60,000 bases of DNA, taken from positions 1,139,001 to 1,199,000 of the forward strand of contig JAQGDQ010000014.1 of NCBI GenBank assembly GCA_030141605.1, written 5' to 3'. This DNA is from Tubiluchus corallicola. Taxonomy: Eukaryota > Priapulida > Priapulimorpha > Priapulimorphida > Tubiluchidae. The notes beneath the pieces were generated by a model, which saw only the letters and a list, made by a program, of their open reading frames with translations, was not told where the DNA came from and ran no database searches. Each line of letters begins with the position of its first letter. Position 1 is the first letter of the stretch. A program made the translations under genes and the position numbers. Shown in pieces: positions 40,047 to 50,710 of the stretch.

Positions 40047-40640
40047 GGTGAAAAGAAACGAAACAAAATAAAGAATAGAAAGAGAAACGAAATGCAAGGA
40101 AAACAGAATAGGAAAAAGAAACATGCCACAACGTCCATTTCTTACCCGGAAAAATGATTGCGCCTTGCGCGGTCATAAGACGCTTCGCACTAATCACGGT
40201 TTCAAACAATCGCGTTGTTTAGCGGCTACTACAAATAGCCGCTAGCAAATAAAGGATTCGGGCAGTTCCATTTTAGAGATGTACAAAGAGCATCACTGAA
40301 GCCAATTTTAACTTTCCTTTCTGATTTACCTCGTTCTTTCGTGGTCATTTTTCCTGCATTGTAGTGGCGTGAAGTGAACCCTGTTTCAGAGACCCAGCCT
40401 CTTTCTTGCAGGAGTGGATCGGATTTTACTGAACGGTCTGTAGGTGCAGTCAGCATCCGCAGACAGATATGCTCGCTCGAGTCTTGGATTACTTTTAATT
40501 TGAACAGGCGAGTGACGATAACAAGTTACGGCAGCTGCCAAACAGAGACAATTAATGACAATTAGCCCATATGAGAAACTTGATATGTGAAGAACACAAA
40601 ATTGTAACCCTGTTAGAAGCGTCAGCAGTATCGTAAAGAT

Positions 40641-40755
40641 ACATCCCATCACACCATCATACCATCATTCCATCACACCATCATTGCATCGCGTCTTTAC
40701 ACCATCATACCATCATTCCATCACACCATTATTCCATCGCGCCTTCACACCATCA
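40641..40755 (+). repeat. two copies of a 48-bp CATCA-rich repeat
   Basis: ACCATCATACCATCATTCCA recurs at 40653 and 40701, a 48-bp period, each followed by a CATCGCG(C/T)CTTTAC-like spacer. The unit is itself built from smaller CCATCA words. Confidence 0.85.
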
Positions 40756-43700
40756 CACGCGCTAAAATAAAAAAGCAATACATCTGATTTAGACTAGCCT
40801 TTCCGAGTGATTTAACAAAACATCATGTTTTTTACTTTTAGCCTGGATGATTTAAAGATACTGGCTTATTAGGCTGTACCGAATTTATGTGAATATGTTT
40901 ACCATTTTAGCAAATAAGAGTTTGCGTTACCACCTCAAAAAGGAAACATGTCTGTGTTACATTTGCTAAGGATCAAGCCCATACATCATAAGGATCATAT
41001 GTATCAAGCTGATGCAAGCCACAGTAAAAGGCTGCACGATTAAATTAAGCACCGAAGTTGTCTGTTAGCTTAGTAATGTATGGTTCAAAGTGCTAACGCC
41101 TCTTTGTGATCTGGTTTTCGTTTACAGCTTACCGTTTGAAATTCTTCGTTAAGACGCAGCATAATTTTCAGAGGAGCTACATTTTTTCTGCTTGCTAAAT
41201 TGGTCATGTGAACGCTTTGTAAGATGTATGTGAATGAAACTTAAGAAAAACGCTCGGATGCACAATTCACCGAAGCACGCGCGCACGACATATACACACG
41301 TATTATCTTAAATTTATAGCATCTGCAAATATTATTTGTCCCCTGGAGGCATTTTAAAAAAGTCACACGTAAATGCTCTTGTTTGCATTCAGCTTAATTT
41401 CATCCATTATGTAGCACTAATCCACCTAGTTATGAGGAAAATACACAATAATTGCAACTGAAATTTTAATTTTATTATTAACGACACCATTAATTAAGTG
41501 AATTTCACTTTCGAGGAGTAAACTAATTGATTTGACAAACACACGAATACTTAAAGTCGTTCAAAATTTAAAGAAGCGGAAATGAGACGTAAAATTGGGA
41601 CTTTAGTAGGAAAATAAAATAATTTTTTTAAATACAAATTTGTTTTATCATCGCAGTGCAATCGAAACTTACAAACGCAAAACACTTTCCCACAGAGGAG
41701 TACATCAGTTAGTGTTTCTGTTCAGCACACAATAATCAATCAGATACCTATAGGTTAACATACTTAGACAAGTACAAAACCTTTAAAAACATTGATTTAT
41801 GAACGTTTGTTCCTGATTCTATGTTTAGGTTACATGTATAGTTGTTAGCATGCATAATCGTATACTTGATTACATGTACAGTTAATAAGAACAAGTTAAA
41901 AGCTTTAAAATGATTTTTCCACAGTTGTGCAAAAATTTTAAAGTCAGAATCCAGCACTCCCAGGGCAGGTTTCTACTACTAATGTTGACTGGTTATGGGG
42001 AGACCGGAATCTTATCTCTTGTCAAGGATAAGATTACAGGATGAGGAATTGAACAATTGCAGATACATAAATCATGTTCGTGTATGCATATCATCAATAG
42101 CCGAAGACATAATGCTGTTTGAAACCACCAAGAAACTATCTAGAGCTCACCAATCAATTTACGAACCAAGTTAAGTTCTACTAAATTTTCATTGTCAAAT
42201 TTTGTAATCATTTGGGTGTTTGCTCACTAGGAAAGATTTTATGGGCAGAAAGTTTGCTAGAATCGGTAGCGTTATTATTTAGAAGTGTTACTGACACAAA
42301 TTTGATGGCAGAGTATAAAAATATCTAGTTCTTCCTAAAAAAATCAGTGAAATTTCTCAAATACCATTTTTATCTCCATGACTGAAAAATGAAGCAAACT
42401 GTATATATTTCACTAGTGTAAATATTTCTGTTATTTTTGTTGGTGTGGGGGATTACTCGTCGCTCTTCTGACTCTTTCGTATGTGTGTTTTTTGTAGTTG
42501 TATGTTCTATCTTATTGTAATTTCCGTAATTTTAGTCTTACGTTTTAATGTGTATTCTTTCTGCCTTATATATATATAGGGCTTATGCATGCATGTTATA
42601 GAGCTTATACATGCATGTGTGTTTTTATATGGATTTTAAGTCTGAAATAAAAGTGTCACTTGAATTGAATTGACTCGTATCTCACGTACATAGGATGTCT
42701 TCAATTTCCAAGCTATAAACAATCAAAACTATGAAGTAAATAAATACTGTAACAGATAAGTTCTAAAGAGACTGTTAATGCAATCTAGTGAAGCCCACAC
42801 GCTCCAGTCAATCGCAGAGCTATTAGCTTCTCGAAATAACGAAGTGATCCCCCAGTTTAATGAGTGATGATGACGTACCAGTTGGCATGACATTAACTTG
42901 TGATGATAGACTGATTTTCTTTGCTCACACAAGCATTAAAATGGTTGTGGCGTATGACGCTCCGTGCTCATTAATACATATTAAGAGTGCGAGACGATGT
43001 CGCGACCCGTCAAGTATATGTTCAAAAGACGAACCGATCGACTCAATGGTTTCCATGGATAAAAACCGCACAAAAGCCAATTCTCGTAAGAGTGAAGCCC
43101 AATAGCCGCCTGCCCGGGTCTCATTGCTTCAAAATTACCACGTATCTACATTTCAAATTAGGATAGTCACCAGAGAGAATGTTCAGGCATCACGAAACAC
43201 GGCTATCTGTCATTAGACTACAGGCGAATAGAGGTTTTAACAGACGCGAAGGACGTATCCTAAATGAGCTGTAACAGCATTACACCGTTTACTAACAAGC
43301 AGCTCAAAACCAAAACCCAGCTGGATGAACAAATGTAAAATTAATGTCAACGAGGGGAAAGGCTTCCTAGGATATATATCTTGAATAGAATAAATCCACA
43401 TTCATGCATTAACACATTGTTTTAGGATAAGATTTTTAAACTACAAAAAGAAATAACCAAAAGGTAAAAACATGAAAGTGATTTGGATATAGAAATTTTA
43501 TAGAACTGAACTGCATATAATCCTAAACCTTTTCAATCATTTTCAGCATTCATGGCTCACACGCCCATTGAAAATCATCAACTACTTTATTATACCGTAC
43601 AATGTAACTATTATTAGCGCTATTAGTATAGTAGCTTAATACTTATAAGATCTGTACAACTATTGCAATACTTCACTGCTATTAAATTTCAACGTTAGCC

Positions 43701-43977
43701 TCAGGTAAGCTTGCTCATTAGATTAGGCTGAGACAGAATCCAGCATAACTGTGAATAAAGTCTTTATTTAGATTTTAATGCACAGTTTGGCTTGTTCTGC
43801 AACACAATGTTTCCCAAATGGCCCGACATGACTGCCGACATGCAAACTTGGTGACGTATATTATAAAATAGTAAGAGATAATAGTAATTTATTCTTTAAG
43901 GACATAGTCCACATTAGTGTACAATAAAACATACAAAATATAACACATTTCAAAACTACTGCTACCTTTAAAGATTA
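40756..43977. other. noncoding
   Basis: Besides the retroelement-like tail at 42.4-42.67 kb, only short chance frames. 42840-43130 is high-complexity, but its 81-codon frame has no recognised domain. Confidence 0.45.
42440..42672 (+). mobile_element. possible 3' end of a non-LTR retroelement
   Basis: This GT-rich stretch ends in CTGAAATAAAAGTG followed by CACTTGAATTGAATTGA, a polyA-signal-like motif and a short TTGAA tail repeat of the kind that closes many invertebrate LINEs. It includes two copies of a GAGCTTATACATGCATGT-like motif about 22 bp apart (near 42589 and 42610). No reverse transcriptase fragment is visible upstream. Confidence 0.3.
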
Positions 43978-43980
43978 AAT

Positions 43981-44078
<98 letters not shown>

Positions 44079-44256
44079 GTACTACTACTACTACTACCAC
44101 CACCACCACCACCACCACCACCACCACCACCACCACCGACCACCAACACCACCACCACCACCACCACCACCACCACCACCACCACCACCACCACCACCAC
44201 CACCACCACCACCACCACCACCACCACCACTACCACCACCGCCGCCACCAACACCA
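43978..44256 (+). repeat. CTA to CCA trinucleotide array
   Basis: About 39 CTA/ACT units to 44096, then about 45 CAC/CCA units with rare ACC-to-GAC, AAC and TAC variants, ending in CCGCCGCC. The two halves differ by one T-to-C transition. The SSSS, VVVV and GGGG frames here are artefacts. Confidence 0.96.
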
Positions 44257-45410
44257 CACAACAACCCTGAACATTGTTGACTGCAGTAACAACAACTACT
44301 GAGATATTTAACATATAGGACGCGCCATGATAATGTGCACCACCATAAGCATAAATGAACTGCACCCAAGACGTGCACATCTTTCATATACATGCCATTC
44401 ATTAATTACACGTACACACCCTGGGACACACCTATCAATTAATGTACGTTCTATCAAAATAGCGGTGGTCGTAACACCAAGTCATAAACTATTGTCGTTC
44501 AGAATTAAAATTCATCGAAAGATTTTAACATGGTAAAATCAGCCGTCCACTGGTCGTATAAATTAGAGACCGACATTTTATGAGAGCTTTGACAGATATG
44601 ATAACAATAAATGCAATGTGGCGAACACAATATTTAACACTCAGCGAGTGCAACGATGGCCTGACAGATCCCAATTATGCATTCATATCAGTATCTCAAG
44701 AACGATTACACGTGAATACTGTTACAAAGGCGGCTTATAGTCCGGCAGCCAAGAGCCATTTTTGGCTGAAACTTGCACTTTCCGCAAGTTTTTTCTCAGC
44801 AGTTTTCACATGTTCTGGTGGTCCTTTTTAAGAGTAAAAAGTCCCACTTTTTTAAGTTATTAAGGGTGGCCCTTTGTCAGCCTTGAGCATTTTGGATTTT
44901 GAACAGAAAGAGTTTTAGTGGAAAAAGCATGTGCTATGACATACCAAAACTATTATGATTAGACAAATGAAGCTGATACTGGAGAGGAACTTAATTGGTA
45001 GCTAGTTTTTGACGTGGAGAATTCAAAATTTGGGCTACAATACGTCCATAATGCATTATATGGGTACAGTAGTTTTGGTAATAACTTAAAGGAAACCCTG
45101 ACGCTTGTTTACACTCAATCTCATTTTAATTTACTGTCCCAAACATACATTTTCTTGCCTATAAAAGTTGGTAATTGTTTCTTATATTTGAATAATTAGC
45201 TTAGAAAGTTAATTAATGGCAACCGGACACAGCTATTGCTTACGTCAGAAACTAACCAAAGTTTGTGCAATGGCAGGCATCTCCCTTGCGCGTCAAACAC
45301 GTTTGCGTAAGTGTTACAGTACTGCTTAAACGCGTGATCTCACGAAAATGGGCCCTACGTCATATGACGTCAGAAACTAACACTACAGTTCATGATCATG
45401 GTTATCATTT
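44257..45410. other. noncoding flank of the 841-bp element
   Basis: ACGTCAGAAACTAAC occurs twice (45242 and 45367); the second copy forms the CRE palindrome TGACGTCA. Nothing else recognised. Confidence 0.45.
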
Positions 45411-45487
45411 AAGCCGTTTATAATGCACTGTAAGCTTCACATTGACCGTTAAAAGGGTGCGCCGGAAAAGTGACAATAATAACTGTT
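45411..45487 (+). repeat. left inverted arm of the 841-bp element
   Basis: 77 bp pairing with 46139-46251. It carries the deletion relative to the right arm, so the right arm is probably closer to the ancestral end. Confidence 0.6.
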
Positions 45488-46138
45488 TCTCGGCCACGCG
45501 AAGGTGACAAACAGGCGCCGTTGCCAATCTTAGTAGATTCACTGAGCGTGGCTTTGAAAGTTTAGCAAAATTTGTAGCCGAGGCAATTATTATTTAATCT
45601 AAGCTTTAATTTAAAAAAAACTAGTGTAGTTTTCAATATTTTAGAGCATTCCTTATTCTGAACTAACGTTTACGCAATCGTCGGGTTTTCCTTTAATGTA
45701 TATTGCTGGAAATTTTACAGTCAGGGCATTTTTACAAGATTGGCTTCAAGCAGTTTTTCAAGAAGGCTGCATTCATCTGCTGCCCTCTAGTAAGTGTTTT
45801 ATGAAATAAACTGTGCTCCCATTATAACAAAATTCGCTTAAATAAGACGACATTAAGGTAGCCTCTACCATCTGATGTAGTTAAGGCAAATAAATGAAGC
45901 CATTTTTATAGTCATAATCTCCCGGACAATAAAGGACTGGCCTGTGATTTTTTTGCTTAGTACAGTTGCTAGATAGATTAATAAAATGATCCTTTGCTAC
46001 CTAAGTTTTTTGTAGAAAATTTCGTTTACAACTAAAGAAATTGCAAACTGCTGATAATTACAAATTGCACCAGCGTAAAAAAGCGCTAAACGCCAAATAA
46101 TTTTTTTCTATAAAAAAAGATTTTTAAAAGATTTTGAT

Positions 46139-46251
46139 AATAGTTATTATTGTCAGTTTTTCGGCGCACCCACTACACTTGCGTCACACGATTACAGACA
46201 ACCTTCCTTTTAACGGTCAATGTAAAGCTTACAGTGCACTATAAACGGCTT
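46139..46251 (-). repeat. right inverted arm of the 841-bp element
   Basis: 113 bp, the reverse complement of the left arm plus an extra internal segment of about 35 bases (around 46173-46208) that is absent on the left. Confidence 0.6.
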
Positions 46252-47162
46252 GAATGTGAAAGGGTCATCCTCCTCTAGTGTACCACTTAATGAGTTTCGA
46301 ATAGAGCAGCCTCTTGCCCATTCTCCCTCTTTACGTGTGCCAATAACTGGTTTCACTTTACAGCTAGGCTTCATTTGTGTGTTTGTCTGTCTGTTTATGC
46401 TCGAGTTATAAAATGCTTGACAGCGTTTACTGGACATTATTGGCTTTTGTGGACGGGTGTGGATTTGCAAGAAATGTTCCTACGCCTTGGACGAAATAAC
46501 AAAGATTCGCATTGCCACCAAGCATTAGTTCATGAGTTTTTTTTGTTTAAAATTTTTTTTGCTGGTTAATCATTTATAATTTAACAGTTTTTTTATCCAG
46601 GTTTGCTTTACTTCTACTTTCTTTATAGCGTACATTGTGAACTGTATAATTCTATACCAGTCTTCCTATGAGCCTTATTTAGCCGTATTACAAACGTCGG
46701 GTGATACAATACTGAAGCAGTTACGAAAGACCGTTTAAAATTTCAACATTTTATCATAAAAAGCCTTAAAATACTAGCACAATTGTTATTATGAGAAGCC
46801 TTCATTTTTTTAATCATATGAACGTATAATTTATAGCAAACTTTCTAAATCCTAAACCTTTTCTAAAACTGTATAAACCTACAACATCGTTTCTCGATCG
46901 TAATTCGTTTACCACACAACGTAACTCCCACTGGACGAAAAATACCCTGGAGATATTTTGTTTAACAACAACATCAAAGAAATCCATGACGTCATAATGA
47001 CGGCTAATGAAGGGGAAAATTAATAGCATTATCCCAAGCTATCTTGTTTCCATAATGTAAAGACACTCTCGGCAATAAATGAATGCCACTCCAGATGACT
47101 AAAATTTAACGGTGGGGGTATAATTAATAAAATAAAACAGAAATTAGTGAAACTAAGTTATA
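46252..47162. other. noncoding
   Basis: TGACGTCA at 46987 is an isolated CRE-type palindrome. No exon supported. Confidence 0.45.
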
Positions 47163-47239
47163 ATCCATCCATGCATGCATGCATCCATCCATCCATCCAT
47201 CCATCCATGCATCCATCCATCCATCCATCTATCCATCCA
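47163..47239 (+). repeat. ATCC/ATGC tetranucleotide array
   Basis: ATCC units with an ATGC block and one TATC variant, followed by AAAC units. A short GAT run lies about 35 bp further on (47275). Confidence 0.93.
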
Positions 47240-47746
47240 AACAAACAAACTTCTATTGACATTTTAAAGGTAATGATGATGATGATGATAATGTTATAAA
47301 GGATTATAAAATTATATGTTATAAGTTACATTAAAGATTGAGGCAAGCAAGGAGAAGGTACGGAAGATGAGGCTTAAGAAAAAGCTGATGATGATGCTGG
47401 AGCCGACTGATGATTAAAGGAGAGGAGATTTTTGGGTAGAATGAAGAAAAAAACGAGAAAGGGTATAATTGCGGAAAAATGCTGAAAAGCACGTAAAAGT
47501 AGATTTTTAACTATGAAGTGTTGAGCAACAGCGTTTGTTCAATGAGTAGAATAAATGGAAAATTCTAGGATGACGGCGATTATTTTTCGGGGTTATAAAT
47601 GAGTACAAATGGCTGCCACAACAACAATGGGCAACACTTCGTCTGATAATAACTTGTGGTGAAGAATCTGACTGTAATAATGCTACTCACTAAAATGAGT
47701 GAAGTCGAGTTTTGAATTTTGCACACATAATTCCCCCGACCATGAA

Positions 47747-47943
47747 GTGTGACCAGACACGACGTTCCGCTGCTGACTGAAGTCACCACTCTAACACAGT
47801 ATAAGCACCTACTGCGACGTGACACCACGTTCCGCTGCTGACTAAAGTCACCACTCTTACACAGTATAAGCACCTACTGCGACGTGACACCACGTTCCGC
47901 TGCAGACTGAAGTCACCACTCTTACACAGTATAAGCACCTACG
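47747..47943 (+). repeat. three tandem 65-bp repeats
   Basis: CGTTCCGCTGCTGACTGAAG-like starts fall at 47763, 47828 and 47893, an exact 65-bp spacing, followed each time by TCACCACTCT and ACACAGTATAAGCACCTAC. Copies differ at only a few positions (for example GCTGCTGACTG against GCTGCAGACTG). The GC content is well above the flanks. Confidence 0.92.
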
Positions 47944-48360
47944 TTGACCGGTTTACAAATACATAAAGCTAGAAACAAATTGTCAGGTGAACTTAAGAAG
48001 CAGGAAGTTTAGAAGTTGAGTAAAGTGTCTTATTGTATCTGCAGTTTCCTGTGAGGAACCGAATTTTTATCACCCCTGGATTTGATTAGACGAAGATATT
48101 GAAGTAGGGTTAAGGTGCACTAGACTAGTAATGCTCTGCCTTCTAGTCGATGGATGGCACTACAGGTTTTGCACAATAAATTTCTCTAGTATGATTATAA
48201 TAGCAACCAAATAACGTTGTTACTGAACGTTGTATCTCAACTTGTCCTCAAATAAAATAATTCGGTTAATTATTTTACTCATGGAACCTTATTCTTTGAT
48301 TCAGAATTTGGTTTTACATTAACGTGAAGCAACAGAAATTAACCATGTATAACATTTAAT

Positions 48361-48431
48361 TCAAAGCTTGGTTTGAACCAGAATGCAACAAGCCAGCCAG
48401 TATTTATTTACTTTTTAAACCAAACTTTGAG
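48361..48431. repeat. inverted repeat, ~18-bp arms, ~35-bp spacer
   Basis: TCAAAGCTTGGTTTGAA (from 48361) and TTTAAACCAAACTTTGAGA (from 48414) are inverted copies with two mismatches. It lies directly downstream of the minus-strand tRNA-like sequence, so it may be part of the same SINE body. Confidence 0.6.
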
Positions 48432-48456
48432 AGAAAACAAGGCAGCGTGAAAAGTC

Positions 48457-48529
48457 GGAACTGAGTTTGGAGTTGAACCAGGAACAGTCGGATTACAAGT
48501 TCAATGACATTACTAGACCACACAGTCCC
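48457..48529 (-). pseudogene. tRNA-like pseudogene or SINE head (Thr-UGU-like anticodon loop)
   Basis: Exactly 73 bases. The ends GGGACTG (48529-48523) and CAGTTCC (48463-48457) can pair 7 of 7 with one wobble. The A-box-like TGGTCTAGTAATG and the B box GGTTCAACTCC are in the right places, and the anticodon loop CTTGTAA would read Thr (TGT). The anticodon stem has one mismatch and the T stem two, with no proper discriminator base, so this is a decayed tRNA or SINE head rather than a working gene. Confidence 0.5.
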
Positions 48530-49715
48530 TTGTGATCAAAACGCGCGACATTCATTCTAAATTGATCATATGCAGTAATTTTACTGTTTCCGTTGCACAG
48601 AAATAGATTTTAGATCTTTAAGAGAGCAACACGCATTGACTGATAGTAGAAAGCAACATTATTGTTTTCAAGTTACCAGTTGATTAACATTAGTTTCGCC
48701 ATCAAAGGGTTAACGAAAATGTGTATTTTCAACTGAAAATAAAATAACTATTTGTCTAAGATAATGTTCAGTAAATACGCGAGAACAAAAGCAACATGGC
48801 GCATGCAGGCTTCTCCTCGTGGTATACGGTAGTAATGGTCTGCCCACTTGCCAACGTGGTTTCTTAACTTACATCACAGTTTCATCAACAGACGGTGAAA
48901 TTTTGAGATACCAGATCGAACTTTTTAACATGATTGCGTCTGCTTGCATGTGAAAATACCATGTAGTGGTAACTGATTGCTTGGAAGCGCCACGGTAGCA
49001 GCATCAGCTGAGCACACAGATGAGGAGGCTGAGCTGATGAACGATTAGGTGCTTAGCAGCTAGCATCTTGACAGTTAGTGTCTTATCGTGTCATTGCACA
49101 GCCTTCACAATACAATGGCAGATCAGCAACTATTAAAAAACAACTGTAATATGGAATTACGGTGTCAACAGTATACACAAGCGTTAGTATGAAGTTATTG
49201 CACATTTTAAGAAATCAGTAAAAATGTTCTTACAATTTCCGTGAAATCTTACAGAATTTTACCAGTAACTTAAATAATGAGTAGGCTTGTGCACTAAACT
49301 AAAACTTATTTTAAAATGTTCACATCTACCATATAAGTTATATTTTCAACGCCGTTTGTTTTTCTGGTCATTTATGATTATGATTACGATTATGATTATG
49401 GTTACGACCACCGTCAAGGTTTTTATCGCCACTGATTTGTTAGTTGTTTGTTAACAGGAATGTGCAAAAACTACTTTAACAGATTTCCACGAAAACTGTG
49501 TTATAACCTTTGTATAGCCTTATTAGTCGTATAAGCTAACTTCAGCATGTATACATAGTATGCCTGTCAGTCTATATTATAAATGTCAAGAAGGTCAAAA
49601 GAAATGTAGACAAACACTAAGTAGGGTGTTCGTGTACTGTTGATTAGAATTCTGTTTTATGAACAATGCTTTGTGGGTTTTTTCGCTAGTCTATATAATA
49701 ATTAAAGTGTTATAA

Positions 49716-49825
49716 GATAAGATAAGATAAGATAAAATAAGATGAGATGAGATGAGATGAGATGAGGTGAGGTGAGGCGAGGCGAGGCGAGGCGAGGCGA
49801 GGCGAGGCGAGGCGAGGCGAGGCGA
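49716..49825 (+). repeat. graded pentanucleotide array (GATAA to GGCGA)
   Basis: 22 in-phase 5-bp units: GATAA x4, AATAA x1, GATGA x5, GGTGA x2, GGCGA x10. Apart from the single AATAA, each block differs from the one before by one transition, and the order never reverses. It lies just upstream of the transposase remnant. Confidence 0.97.
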
Positions 49826-49880
49826 GAAGAGACACAGTGTGGTTTGTACGTTCTAATGGAACACGTTTGATACTATGTAG

Positions 49881-50710
49881 CAGGTCGAGAAGCCAGAGAC
49901 AGGTGGGTATAGCTCTATGATGGAAGTAGCTGGTGCTGGTTTTTAGAGAGCTATGCAGGACTTGAAAGAAAAAACCTAAATGCTGCTATATTCGTTAGTG
50001 ACCAGCATCCAAGTATAACTAAAATTACGAAGTCTGATAAATACAATAAGATTGGGCTCGTCTTTGATGCATGGCATGTCAGCAAGAAAAAATTGCATAG
50101 AGCTTCTCAGAAAAGAGATGAGCGTGTGTTTCACCTATGGTCAAAAAGTATTGGTAATCAATTATAGTGGGCTTCATCGACATGCAACGGTGATGCCGAT
50201 GATTTAGTGAAACGCTTCCAGTCTGCTCTCCAACACTGTATTAATAAACATGCCTGGCACAATTAAACTTCGACTGAGCAAAATTGTGATCATAAAGAGC
50301 TGACATTAGAAGAACAATTTTGTTTCATGTGTTATAAAAAAGTTTTCGTGCGTACGACAGATAAGGAGTTTATTAAAGCAATTAGTAATTGCGTTTTTTA
50401 TTCATAGATCTGCACTAGAAACGTTTCATGACGTTTCACTAAGGCATGCACCAAAGAAACGTTCAAATTTCCGTCCAGAAAACATGCTGATGAGAATTAA
50501 GCTAGCTATGATTGACTACAATATCAACGTGGGCCGTGCTCTGATTGAAAACGTTGGCCATCGTGCAGAAAGGCAACAAAAAATGTTCCACGAAAGAAAT
50601 GTCTATGAAACAAAAGATTACAGATGGTGTAGAGTTTTACTTCGTGAAATATTCCAGACGTTATGATATTCAGTATTTGTTGAAAGTTGGGCGAGTAAAG
50701 TGTTTTCACT
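49881..50710 (+). pseudogene. degraded DDE-type DNA transposase (C-terminal half)
   Basis: Three frame segments line up with a transposase-like family widespread in fish, lancelets, cnidarians and molluscs. Segment A (49881-49946) reads QVEKPETGGYSSMMEVAG and hits a stop. Segment B (from about 49973) reads NAAIFVSDQHPSITKI, then IGLVFDAWHVSKKKLHRA, HLWSKSIGNQL-stop-WASSTC, and DDLVKRFQSALQHCINKHAW. Segment C (from 50411) reads SALETFHDVSLRHAPKKRS and MLMRIKLAMIDYNINVGRA. The family hallmarks are TDRH-like (here SDQH), FDxWHxxK, the W-S-STC block, LExFHxxxxxxAPK and DxNxNxGR; the match is from memory of the family. In-frame stops sit at 50165, 50264 and 50405, with frameshifts between A and B and between B and C, so the copy is dead. 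The N-terminal part (often a THAP finger) is not seen. The exact superfamily (Kolobok-like is my guess) is unsettled. Confidence 0.72.

Larger units (their letters stand above)
45411..46251. mobile_element. 841-bp element with imperfect terminal inverted repeats (MITE-like)
   Basis: The left end (45411-45487) and the reverse complement of the right end (46139-46251) match closely: AAGCCGTTTATAATGCACTG against AAGCCGTTTATAGTGCACTG, then TGTAAGCTT, CATTGACCGTTAAAAGG, GGTGCGCCG and TGACAATAATAACT. The left arm lacks about 35 bases present in the right arm between TTAAAAGG and GGTGCGCC, and little else differs. The interior holds no convincing frame. Arms of about 77 and 113 bp around a noncoding core suit a non-autonomous DNA transposon. 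No clear target-site duplication is visible, so a simple inverted duplication is the alternative. Confidence 0.6.
47944..49715. other. noncoding with tRNA-like sequence
   Basis: Apart from the inverted repeat and tRNA-like sequence at 48.36-48.53 kb and a short GATTAT run near 49380, nothing recognised. Confidence 0.45.

Noticed and set aside
42860-43105. 81-codon plus-strand frame in high-complexity sequence
   Set aside because: No recognisable domain, splice sites or homologue pattern.
43889-44402. Poly-Ser, poly-Val and poly-Gly frames
   Set aside because: Direct translations of the CTA/CCA array in different frames.
45365-46994. Two TGACGTCA palindromes as CREB sites
   Set aside because: Isolated 8-mers 1.6 kb apart with no promoter context.
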